From: Oscillospiraceae bacterium
GTDB lineage: Bacteria > Bacillota > Clostridia > Oscillospirales > Acutalibacteraceae
Assembly (NCBI GenBank): GCA_003486665.1
Contig: DNGF01000145.1
Span: 3,360 to 11,107 of the forward strand
Direction of reading: 5' to 3'
DNA length: 7,748 nt
Shown here in pieces: positions 1 to 5,252 of the stretch. Positions within the stretch are counted from its first letter, which is position 1. Each line of letters begins with the position of its first letter. The notes under the pieces were generated by a model, which saw nothing but the letters and a program-made list of their open reading frames with translations, was not told the DNA's origin and did no database searches. The position numbers and the translations under genes are program-made.

Positions 1-1191
1 GATACCGCCATCGCCGAGAACATAAATTCTGACGTATGAACCGATTTCATCCTCAAATTCGTTAAGATCGAATGTTATTGTCTGATTGTCATAGCTTACT
101 TTCTTTTCGGCAACAACCTTGCCGTCTGCAACCATTTTGACAACCTTTGCATTATAAGGATTAACGCTTATCTGATTCGTTTCATCGTCAACATTAACTC
201 TGCTGATCATCGGAAATTCGCCCTGTGCTTCAAATCCATCGCCGAGTTCAGCTTCTGTTTTTGCTGTTTTTGAGCAAGCAAAGAAAGTTCCGTTTTCCAT
301 ACTTGTGCGAATATTTGCCTGTGTATTTTTCGGCATTACAAAATACTGAGCATTGTTTGCAACATCGCCGAAATCATGGGCGTCATCTTCGCAGAAACCC
401 CAGATATTTCTTCCGAGAGGAGCGGTCTTTTTAAGTGTTTCATCATAAAGATAACGGTCATTATGAGTTCTGTTATCCTTTGTATTAACAAGCTCCATGC
501 CTATGCAGGCTGAATAATTGAGGAAAAGCTTTGAAAACTTTGTTACAAATTCTTCATTGTATGTATTAATGTCGTGTCTGCCTTCGGTCCATTCACCAAC
601 GTGATTGATATGGCAGATACCGCCGGCTTTCTGGCTTTTCTGAATTGCCGACTCAGGCCATTTTGCATCAAGCTCAAGATCGCCGTGACCGCAATCTGCA
701 TAATAACTGTTAACGTGGCACTTCTCGGTTGATGCACCGTTAAGCTCGATACCGAGGGGAACCTCTGTCATTCCGTCGCCGCCTCTGTCGGAGCCGGTAG
801 TAATTTCCTTATATCTTTCTTCCGAAAGTTCGTCAATGTTACCGTGAGATAAATACTGATATCCGAAAATTGAAAGTCTGGTCTGATCCTTTGTCCAGGA
901 GTAATTGACCGTGCCGTGATCGGTAAGAGCAAGAGCCTGGAAACCGAGGGAGTAATATTTTTCAATCATATCGTCAAGCTCAATATCGCCGTCACTTCTT
1001 ACGGTGTGAACATGGGTAGCACCCTTATATGCCTTCCAAGTATCCCAATCCACCGTTTCATAAGGATTGGTAATCTTAAAATCGTATTTGCCAATCGCGT
1101 CATATGATGCGGCAAATGCTGTTGCGGGAATGTATGCAATCATTGCAAGAGTAATAACTGCACTTAAAATTACTGATAATGTTTTTCGCAT
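1..1191 (-). CDS. Secreted PHP-domain metal-dependent phosphoesterase-like protein, copy 1 (C-terminus beyond window)
   Basis: This is an open frame of 397 codons running off the left edge with no stop in the window. The ATG at 1191 follows GGAGGG (1199-1204) at 7 nt. Residues 1-27 are a signal peptide (positive MRK, hydrophobic core, AFA before Ala28), so the product is exported. The PHP metal ligands are visible: H60-x-H62, D68, TDHG with H92, E149, H194/H197 and D270-x-H272. PHP domains bind two or three metal ions and usually hydrolyse phosphoesters. Residues from about 310 form a beta-rich region like that after the PHP domain in CehA-type proteins. The protein aligns without a gap to the 686-residue copy at 1948-4008, with 75 differences in 397 by hand count; 20 of these fall in the first 38 residues. 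Whether it also carries a dockerin cannot be seen. The substrate is unknown. The family call is firm; the activity is inferred. Confidence 0.9.
   Translation of the reverse strand, partial: MRKTLSVILSAVITLAMIAYIPATAFAASYDAIGKYDFKITNPYETVDWDTWKAYKGATHVHTVRSDGDIELDDMIEKYYSLGFQALALTDHGTVNYSWTKDQTRLSIFGYQYLSHGNIDELSEERYKEITTGSDRGGDGMTEVPLGIELNGASTEKCHVNSYYADCGHGDLELDAKWPESAIQKSQKAGGICHINHVGEWTEGRHDINTYNEEFVTKFSKLFLNYSACIGMELVNTKDNRTHNDRYLYDETLKKTAPLGRNIWGFCEDDAHDFGDVANNAQYFVMPKNTQANIRTSMENGTFFACSKTAKTEAELGDGFEAQGEFPMISRVNVDDETNQISVNPYNAKVVKMVADGKVVAEKKVSYDNQTITFDLNEFEDEIGSYVRIYVLGDGGI
437..498. repeat. 62-bp block identical between the two PHP genes (copy in PHP gene 1)
   Basis: These 62 bases are identical to 3254-3315. 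They encode residues 232-252 (starting MELVNTKDN) at the same codon positions of both paralogs. Flanking sequence carries frequent synonymous differences, so the perfect block stands out. Confidence 0.85.
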
Positions 1192-1198
1192 GAAAAAT

Positions 1199-1204
1199 CC
1201 CTCC
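1199..1204 (-). promoter_or_regulatory. Ribosome-binding site of PHP gene 1
   Basis: GGAGGG on the minus strand lies 7 nt before the ATG at 1191. It fixes the start of this edge-truncated gene. Confidence 0.8.
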
Positions 1205-1225
1205 GATTTCTTTTTCCCATAGAGC

Positions 1226-1254
1226 AGAATACCACTTTTAAACAAAATAGTCAA
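1226..1254 (-). promoter_or_regulatory. Sigma-A-type promoter of PHP gene 1
   Basis: On the minus strand, TTGACT (1249-1254), a 17-nt spacer and TATTCT (1226-1231) lie 35 nt before the start codon. The -35 context ATTGACTAT, and a TATAAAAAT a few bases upstream of it, also occur at the promoter of the paralog at 4044-4072. This supports both predictions and suggests shared control. Confidence 0.65.
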
Positions 1255-1275
1255 TAATTTTTATAGAAATAAAAT

Positions 1276-1291
1276 AAAAAATATATTTTTT
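1276..1291. repeat. AT-only palindrome between divergent promoters
   Basis: AAAAAATATATTTTTT is a perfect 16-bp palindrome. It lies between the -35 boxes of two divergent promoters (PHP gene 1 leftward, YgjV-family gene rightward). It could be an UP-element-like tract, a protein site or chance in AT-rich DNA. The rest of the 199-bp gap (1192-1390) holds only the two promoters and leaders. Confidence 0.45.
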
Positions 1292-1334
1292 GCACAAATA
1301 GTTCTCTTATATACTTATTCATGAAATGATAAGC

Positions 1335-1363
1335 TTGAATATTTGCTCAATTTATGATAATAT
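1335..1363 (+). promoter_or_regulatory. Promoter of the YgjV-family gene
   Basis: TTGAAT (1335-1340), a 17-nt spacer and TAATAT (1358-1363) lie 27 nt before the TTG start. A TG one base before the -10 box gives an extended -10. Confidence 0.6.
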
Positions 1364-1378
1364 TTTACTCTCTGAGCG

Positions 1379-1385
1379 GGAGGTG
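1379..1385 (+). promoter_or_regulatory. Strong ribosome-binding site that decides a TTG start
   Basis: GGAGGTG lies 5 nt before TTG at 1391. No ATG or GTG start with comparable spacing exists in frame nearby, so the strong Shine-Dalgarno sequence selects the rare TTG codon. Confidence 0.8.
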
Positions 1386-1390
1386 AAAAA

Positions 1391-1927
1391 TTGAACGGCT
1401 TTATAACAGCACAGATTTTCGGTTTTGCAGGTCTTGCCTGTTCTGTGGCTGCATATCAGTGTAAAAATCACAGAAACGTTATGCTTTTGAAGACTTCAAA
1501 TGAATTACTGTTTGCGGTTCAATATTTTTTTCTCGGTACCTATACGGGAATGGCTATGAATATAATCAGCTCGGCAAGAAATTTGACTTTTTCATATCTT
1601 GTAAAAAAAGAAAAGAACACTCTCCCCTTTCAGATCCTATTTTGTATTGCGTTTATTATTTCGGGAATTTTTACATGGAATAATTATCTGAGTTTGATTG
1701 TAATTCTTGCAAAGCTTTTATCAACTGTTGCCTACGGAATGAAAAATACGAAATATCTTCGTTTTGCAACAGTTCCGACAAGTATTTTTTGGCTGATATA
1801 TAATTGCAGCTGCAAAGCTACAGCAGGAATGATTTCTGAGATTCTATCGTTGATTTCATTAGTCAGCGCAATAATCAGAATAGATTTTATCGGTAAAAAA
1901 AATAAAGCAGGTCAGTCCGAAAACTGA
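1391..1927 (+). CDS. YgjV-family small integral membrane protein
   Basis: This 178-residue protein is mostly hydrophobic. About six membrane segments are visible, near residues 5-22, 36-59, 79-96, 98-115, 122-139 and 145-167, with a basic C-terminal end (KKNK). Length and pattern fit the YgjV inner-membrane family (E. coli YgjV is about the same size). Shared features include an AQxxG start, an F-LGTY motif (residues 47-51), a following N-x-x-x-x-x-R helix, and an I-W-x-I-Y-N-like segment (132-138). The family has no established function that I can name. The start is TTG behind GGAGGTG. The gene has its own promoter, is divergent from PHP gene 1 and convergent with PHP gene 2, and its stop codon lies inside a terminator hairpin. 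It is the only plus-strand gene here and sits between the two duplicated PHP genes. No functional link to them can be shown. Confidence 0.82.
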   Translation: MNGFITAQIFGFAGLACSVAAYQCKNHRNVMLLKTSNELLFAVQYFFLGTYTGMAMNIISSARNLTFSYLVKKEKNTLPFQILFCIAFIISGIFTWNNYLSLIVILAKLLSTVAYGMKNTKYLRFATVPTSIFWLIYNCSCKATAGMISEILSLISLVSAIIRIDFIGKKNKAGQSEN

Positions 1928-1945
1928 TCTGCTTATTTCTTTATC
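1905..1945. terminator. Terminator hairpin at the convergent gene ends, probably bidirectional
   Basis: AAGCAGGTCAGT (1905-1916) pairs with ACTGATCTGCTT (1923-1934): 12 pairs with one G-U in the plus-strand RNA and a 6-nt loop. The T-rich stretch ATTTCTTTAT follows. For minus-strand transcripts the stem has one A-C mismatch, but the next bases (1904-1894) read as a longer T tract. The plus-strand gene's TGA (1925-1927) lies inside the stem, and the minus-strand stop at 1948-1950 is 13 bases beyond the 3' arm. Confidence 0.75.
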
Positions 1946-1947
1946 GC

Positions 1948-4008
1948 TTAAATTATTCCGAATAAATACATGAAGAATGCCGCTATGCTTTCATAGATCT
2001 TTTTAAAGAATGAAACGGGCTTCTCTTCTTCTGTGATATCAGGATCAGGTTCCGGCTTCGGATCTTCTTCCGGAACATTCTGAATTATCATATTGCTGTA
2101 TTCATTGAAAACGGAAGATGTTTGGATATTTTCCAACTGCGAAACACCTGACAAAAGAATTCCTGCCTGTTCGATTATTGCAAGGTCTTCTTCGTTTATA
2201 ACACTGTCATGGTTACAGTCGGCAGCCAATCTCATTGCGGGAGTCGGAGTGATCATTCCGTTTATAATCAACGATATGATCGTTGCGTCACGTCCGTCAT
2301 ACAGTCCGTCACCGTTTATGTCGCCGAAGACAACCACGGTATAAGATTTAACAATGTTTCCGGTGGTGTTGTCAACGATATTAATTTTATCGCCTGTTTT
2401 GGCTTTTGATGAATCTTCAATATCAAAGTGGGTACCGTTCTTAAGACCTATGGATTGATTAACCGACTCGGTTATATCACTGAGAATGTTGAATCCGTAA
2501 ACCAAATCATTTTGTTTTGTAAACGAAAGAGGTCCCGAATTTTTAACAAGCTCAATATCAACCTTTATTTGAAGTCCCGCATCAACCGTTGCCTGAGTAA
2601 CATTAATTGTTCCGACCTTTGTTTCGTAACCGTCTTTAACAACCGTGTATGAATACTTGCCTGCAGCAACACGGAAATAGTTTTCGTTATTGATAGGTTC
2701 AACAATGTTGCCCTGCTCATCTTTAAGAGTAAGGGTTGCGTCCGAATACGGAATGTTGAACTGAACCGTACATTTTGCATATTCGGTCTTTGTTACAAGG
2801 AACGGCTGAACATAGCAAATGCCGCCTTTTCCGAGAATATAGATACGAACATAAGAGTTAATCTGATCCTCATAATCGTTGAGGTCAAATGTAATTGTGT
2901 CGTTGTCATTTGCAACGCTCTTTTCGCCGATAACGTTACCGTCGGCAACAATCTTTACTGTATGAGCATTGTAAGGATTAATGCTGATCTGGTTTGTATC
3001 GTTATCAACATTAACTCTGCTTACCATCGGGAACGGTCCTTCAGCTTCAAAGCCGTCACCAAGCTCCCAATCATTCTTAGAGGTTTTTGAACAAGCAAAG
3101 AATGTTCCGTTTTCCATGCTTGTGCGGATATTTGCTTGTGTGTTTTTCGGCATTACAAAGTACTGAGCGTTGTTTTCAACATCGCCGAAATCGTGAGCGT
3201 CATCCTCACAGAAGCCCCAAACATTTCTGCCCTGAGGAGCTGTGAGCTTGAGGGTTTCATCATAAAGATAACGGTCATTATGAGTTCTGTTATCCTTTGT
3301 ATTAACAAGCTCCATACCTATGCAGGCAGAATAGTTAAGGAAAATGCTCGCAAATTTCTTTACAAATTCTTCGTTGTATGTGTTGATGTCATGTCTGCCC
3401 TCTGTCCACTCACCTACATGGTTGATATGGCAAATTCCGCCGGCAGCCTGACTCTTTTTAACGGCGTCTTCGGGCCACTTTGAATTAAGCTCGAGATCGC
3501 CGTGACCGCAATCGGCATAATAGCTGTTAACATGGCATTTAGCTGTTGAAGAACCGTTAAGCTCAATGCCAAGAGGAACCTCAGTCATGCCGTCGCCGCC
3601 TCTGTCTGAGCCTGTTGTTATCTGCTGATATCTTTCTTCGGTCAGCTCATCAACATTGCCGTGTTTGAAATACTGATATCCAAAAATCGGAAGTCTGTCT
3701 TGATCTTTTGTCCATGAGTAGTTAACCGTGCCGTGATCTGTAAGTGCGAGAGCCTGGAAACCGAGAGAATAATATTTTTCAATCATTTCGTCAAGCTCAA
3801 TATCTCCGTCACTTCTTACCGTATGAACATGAGTTGCAGCCTTATAAGCCTTCCATGTGTCCCAATCAATTGTTTCATAAGGATTTGAAATTGTAAAATC
3901 ATACTGTCCGATGGTATCGCCGGTAGCTGCGAATGCCTGACTGGTAAGTGCGGCAACGCTTGAAAGAACAAGAACGATACTTAAAAGAATTGATATAATC
4001 TTTTTCAC
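1948..4008 (-). CDS. Secreted PHP-domain phosphoesterase-like protein with type I dockerin, copy 2
   Basis: This complete 686-residue protein is a multidomain exported PHP protein. Layout: signal peptide 1-27 (AFA before Ala28); PHP domain about 45-290 with H60-x-H62, D68, H92, E149, H194/H197 and D270-x-H272; beta-rich CehA-like region about 310-405; PEGA-like module about 411-488 (G-x-Y-x-x-x-V-x-x-x-G-Y pattern); beta-rich spacer about 493-561; type I dockerin about 562-622; Pro/Glu/Asp linker 646-665; hydrophobic amphipathic tail 666-686 (starting VSFFKKIYES). There is no LPxTG motif. The dockerin predicts calcium-dependent binding to a cohesin, on the cell surface or in a cellulosome-like complex. 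Cys158, 167, 193, 229, 267 and 306 are shared with copy 1. The GTG start at 4008 follows GGAGGT at 6 nt. The gene is single, with its own promoter. The substrate (nucleotide, sugar or lipid phosphate, or other) is not inferable. Confidence 0.92.
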   Translation of the reverse strand: MKKIISILLSIVLVLSSVAALTSQAFAATGDTIGQYDFTISNPYETIDWDTWKAYKAATHVHTVRSDGDIELDEMIEKYYSLGFQALALTDHGTVNYSWTKDQDRLPIFGYQYFKHGNVDELTEERYQQITTGSDRGGDGMTEVPLGIELNGSSTAKCHVNSYYADCGHGDLELNSKWPEDAVKKSQAAGGICHINHVGEWTEGRHDINTYNEEFVKKFASIFLNYSACIGMELVNTKDNRTHNDRYLYDETLKLTAPQGRNVWGFCEDDAHDFGDVENNAQYFVMPKNTQANIRTSMENGTFFACSKTSKNDWELGDGFEAEGPFPMVSRVNVDNDTNQISINPYNAHTVKIVADGNVIGEKSVANDNDTITFDLNDYEDQINSYVRIYILGKGGICYVQPFLVTKTEYAKCTVQFNIPYSDATLTLKDEQGNIVEPINNENYFRVAAGKYSYTVVKDGYETKVGTINVTQATVDAGLQIKVDIELVKNSGPLSFTKQNDLVYGFNILSDITESVNQSIGLKNGTHFDIEDSSKAKTGDKINIVDNTTGNIVKSYTVVVFGDINGDGLYDGRDATIISLIINGMITPTPAMRLAADCNHDSVINEEDLAIIEQAGILLSGVSQLENIQTSSVFNEYSNMIIQNVPEEDPKPEPDPDITEEEKPVSFFKKIYESIAAFFMYLFGII
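2143..2325 (-). other. Segment encoding the type I dockerin domain
   Basis: Residues 562-622 hold two EF-hand-like calcium loops. Loop 1 has D563, N565, D567, D571 and D574; loop 2 has D597, N599, D601, N605 and D608. Each is followed by a helix (IISLIING and LAIIEQAGI). Both loops keep the D-x-N-x-D...D acidic spacing of type I dockerins, so the domain appears able to bind calcium. Confidence 0.88.
3254..3315. repeat. 62-bp block identical between the two PHP genes (copy in PHP gene 2)
   Basis: This is the partner of 437-498: identical over 62 bases, same codon positions (residues 232-252), exactly 2817 bp away. The neighbouring segment for residues about 198-217 differs at roughly one base in five or six, all silent by eye. 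Confidence 0.85.
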
Positions 4009-4014
4009 CTGTGT

Positions 4015-4020
4015 ACCTCC
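4015..4020 (-). promoter_or_regulatory. Ribosome-binding site deciding the GTG start of PHP gene 2
   Basis: GGAGGT on the minus strand is 6 nt before GTG at 4006-4008. The protein beginning there has a normal signal peptide that lines up residue by residue with copy 1, so GTG is the start. Confidence 0.82.
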
Positions 4021-4043
4021 GAATTACAAAATATTCCTTATAT

Positions 4044-4072
4044 AATATAACAAATTATAAACTGATAGTCAA
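4044..4072 (-). promoter_or_regulatory. Sigma-A-type promoter of PHP gene 2
   Basis: TTGACT (4067-4072), a 17-nt spacer and TATATT (4044-4049) on the minus strand lie 35 nt upstream of GTG. Leader length, spacer length and the ATTGACTAT context match the promoter of copy 1. The 74 bp between this promoter and the fba terminator are AT-rich with nothing else recognisable. Confidence 0.7.
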
Positions 4073-4136
4073 TGATTGATTTTTATACAAACCGAAAATA
4101 AACATTATAAACAAATTTAAACTGAATTGATTATGC

Positions 4137-4178
4137 AAAATAAATAAAATCGACACGACTTTTTTGCCGTGCCGATTT
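4137..4178 (-). terminator. Rho-independent terminator of fba
   Basis: On the minus strand, a 13-bp stem (4166-4178 with 4147-4159, two G-U pairs) closes an AAAAAA loop and is followed by TATTTATTTT. It starts 15 nt after the fba stop codon and separates fba from the PHP gene downstream. Confidence 0.85.
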
Positions 4179-4193
4179 AATATTATTCTCTGA

Positions 4194-5129
4194 TTATGCT
4201 TTGCCTGCGCAGCCGAGAACTGTGTTGATCTTATGCTCAACCATTCCCTCAATAGCGTCACGGGCGGGCTTGAGATACTGACGAGGATCGAAATCGCTCG
4301 GATGCTCAACAAAATGCTTTCTGATAGCAGCTGTCATTGCAAGACGAAGGTCTGAGTCGATGTTGATCTTGCAGACTGCCATTGTTGCAGCCTGACGGAG
4401 CATATCCTCAGGAATACCGATAGCGTCCGGCATACTTCCGCCGTACTTGTTGATTTCTTCAACAAACTCAGGAATAACAGAAGATGCACCGTGGAGAACG
4501 ATCGGGAATCCCGGAAGTCTTTTTGATACTTCTTCAAGAATATCGAAACGAAGCTGCGGCTTCTGACCGGGCTTGAACTTGTATGCGCCGTGGCTTGTGC
4601 CGATAGCGATTGCAAGTGAATCAACGCCTGTGCGCTTTACGAAATCCTCAACCTGATCGGGATTTGTGTAGGAAGCATCCTCAGCGTTAACGCTTACTTC
4701 ATCCTCAACGCCTGCAAGCTGTCCAAGCTCGCCCTCAACAACAACGCCGTGAGCGTGAGCGTAGTCAACTACCTTCTTTGTGAGAGCAACGTTCTCTTCA
4801 TAAGGAAGTGAAGAACCGTCGATCATAACGGAAGTAAATCCGCCGTCGATGCAAGCCTTACAGGTTTCAAAATCCGGACCGTGATCAAGGTGAAGAGCAA
4901 TCGGAAGACCCGACTCCTCAACAGCAGCCTCAACAAGCTTTACAAGATAAAGGTGATTTGCATAAGCGCGCGCACCCTTGGAAACCTGAAGAATAAGGGG
5001 AGCATTGAGTTTCTTTCCTGCTGCAACGATACCTTGAATGATCTCCATGTTGTTTACGTTGAAAGCGCCGACAGCATAGCCGCCCTTATAAGCGTCTTCA
5101 AACATTTTTTTAGTTGTTACAAGTGGCAT
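4194..5129 (-). CDS. fba: Class II fructose-1,6-bisphosphate aldolase
   Basis: This 311-residue zinc-dependent enzyme cleaves fructose-1,6-bisphosphate to dihydroxyacetone phosphate and glyceraldehyde-3-phosphate in glycolysis, and runs in reverse in gluconeogenesis. It is cytosolic. The class II signatures are present: LDHG with Asp82 (catalytic) and His83 (zinc), the G-S-S-L-P-Y-E-E-N segment from 105, E134, H180 and H213 (zinc), HGASS at 213-217 and NIDSD at 256-260 (phosphate/substrate site). The length is usual for the family. ATG at 5129 was chosen because AAAGGAG (5138-5144) lies 8 nt upstream. An in-frame GTG at 5138 overlaps that Shine-Dalgarno sequence and is rejected; it would add only three residues. 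The gene has its own consensus promoter and terminator, so it is probably monocistronic. A related tagatose-bisphosphate aldolase is possible, but the housekeeping setting favours Fba. Confidence 0.95.
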   Translation of the reverse strand: MPLVTTKKMFEDAYKGGYAVGAFNVNNMEIIQGIVAAGKKLNAPLILQVSKGARAYANHLYLVKLVEAAVEESGLPIALHLDHGPDFETCKACIDGGFTSVMIDGSSLPYEENVALTKKVVDYAHAHGVVVEGELGQLAGVEDEVSVNAEDASYTNPDQVEDFVKRTGVDSLAIAIGTSHGAYKFKPGQKPQLRFDILEEVSKRLPGFPIVLHGASSVIPEFVEEINKYGGSMPDAIGIPEDMLRQAATMAVCKINIDSDLRLAMTAAIRKHFVEHPSDFDPRQYLKPARDAIEGMVEHKINTVLGCAGKA

Positions 5130-5137
5130 AAAAAACA

Positions 5138-5144
5138 CTCCTTT
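5138..5144 (-). promoter_or_regulatory. Ribosome-binding site deciding the fba start
   Basis: AAAGGAG on the minus strand, 8 nt before ATG 5129, fixes the start three codons inside the longest open frame, whose GTG is part of this site. Confidence 0.8.
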
Positions 5145-5154
5145 GTTTTATTAC

Positions 5155-5179
5155 AGGATAATTATATCATTTTTATCCT
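5155..5179. promoter_or_regulatory. Inverted repeat over the fba -10 box, possible operator
   Basis: AGGATAA-N11-TTATCCT is a 7-bp perfect inverted repeat that encloses the -10 box of the fba promoter. A repressor bound here would block RNA polymerase. The binding protein is unknown, and chance in AT-rich DNA cannot be excluded. Confidence 0.4.
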
Positions 5180-5188
5180 TTTTGTCAA
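5161..5188 (-). promoter_or_regulatory. Consensus sigma-A promoter of fba
   Basis: Perfect TTGACA (5183-5188) and perfect TATAAT (5161-5166) are separated by 16 nt on the minus strand. The -10 box ends 31 nt before the fba ATG. This fits high expression of a glycolytic enzyme. Confidence 0.88.
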
Positions 5189-5203
5189 TGTAATTTGATA
5201 TAA

Positions 5204-5252
5204 AATTAACGCACTTCGAAAGGTTTTAGAAACTGTTAAAACGGCGTTAATT
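5204..5252 (-). terminator. Possible terminator of the parAB-serS transcript
   Basis: AATTAACGC (5204-5212) and GCGTTAATT (5244-5252) form a 9-bp inverted repeat. Inside it GTTTTA (5223-5228) and TAAAAC (5237-5242) can form a second hairpin. On the minus strand TTATAT follows the outer stem. The repeat overlaps the serS stop codon (5251-5253). The T tract is weak, so termination is plausible but not certain. Confidence 0.4.

Noticed and set aside
225..1107. Short open frames on both strands across PHP gene 1 (225-434 +, 543-737 -, 768-965 -, 916-1107 +)
   Set aside because: They lie within the continuous 397-codon PHP frame, lack convincing ribosome-binding sites and have no family features. 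They are shadows of the edge-truncated gene.
1192..1215. Small hairpin AAATC-GGAGG-GATTT that could hide the ribosome-binding site of PHP gene 1
   Set aside because: Five mostly A-T pairs with a 5-nt loop are too weak to claim regulation.
2093..3483. Plus-strand and alternate-frame open frames within PHP gene 2
   Set aside because: These overlap a 686-residue protein with clear domains and a near-identical paralog. No Shine-Dalgarno sites or recognisable products were seen.
4055..4312. 85-codon minus-strand frame across the fba end and its terminator
   Set aside because: It runs through the fba C-terminal region in another frame and through the terminator hairpin, so it is not a plausible gene.
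5130..5138. Upstream GTG start for fba giving three extra residues
   Set aside because: The GTG is part of the Shine-Dalgarno AAAGGAG, so it cannot be efficiently used. ATG at 5129 has proper spacing.
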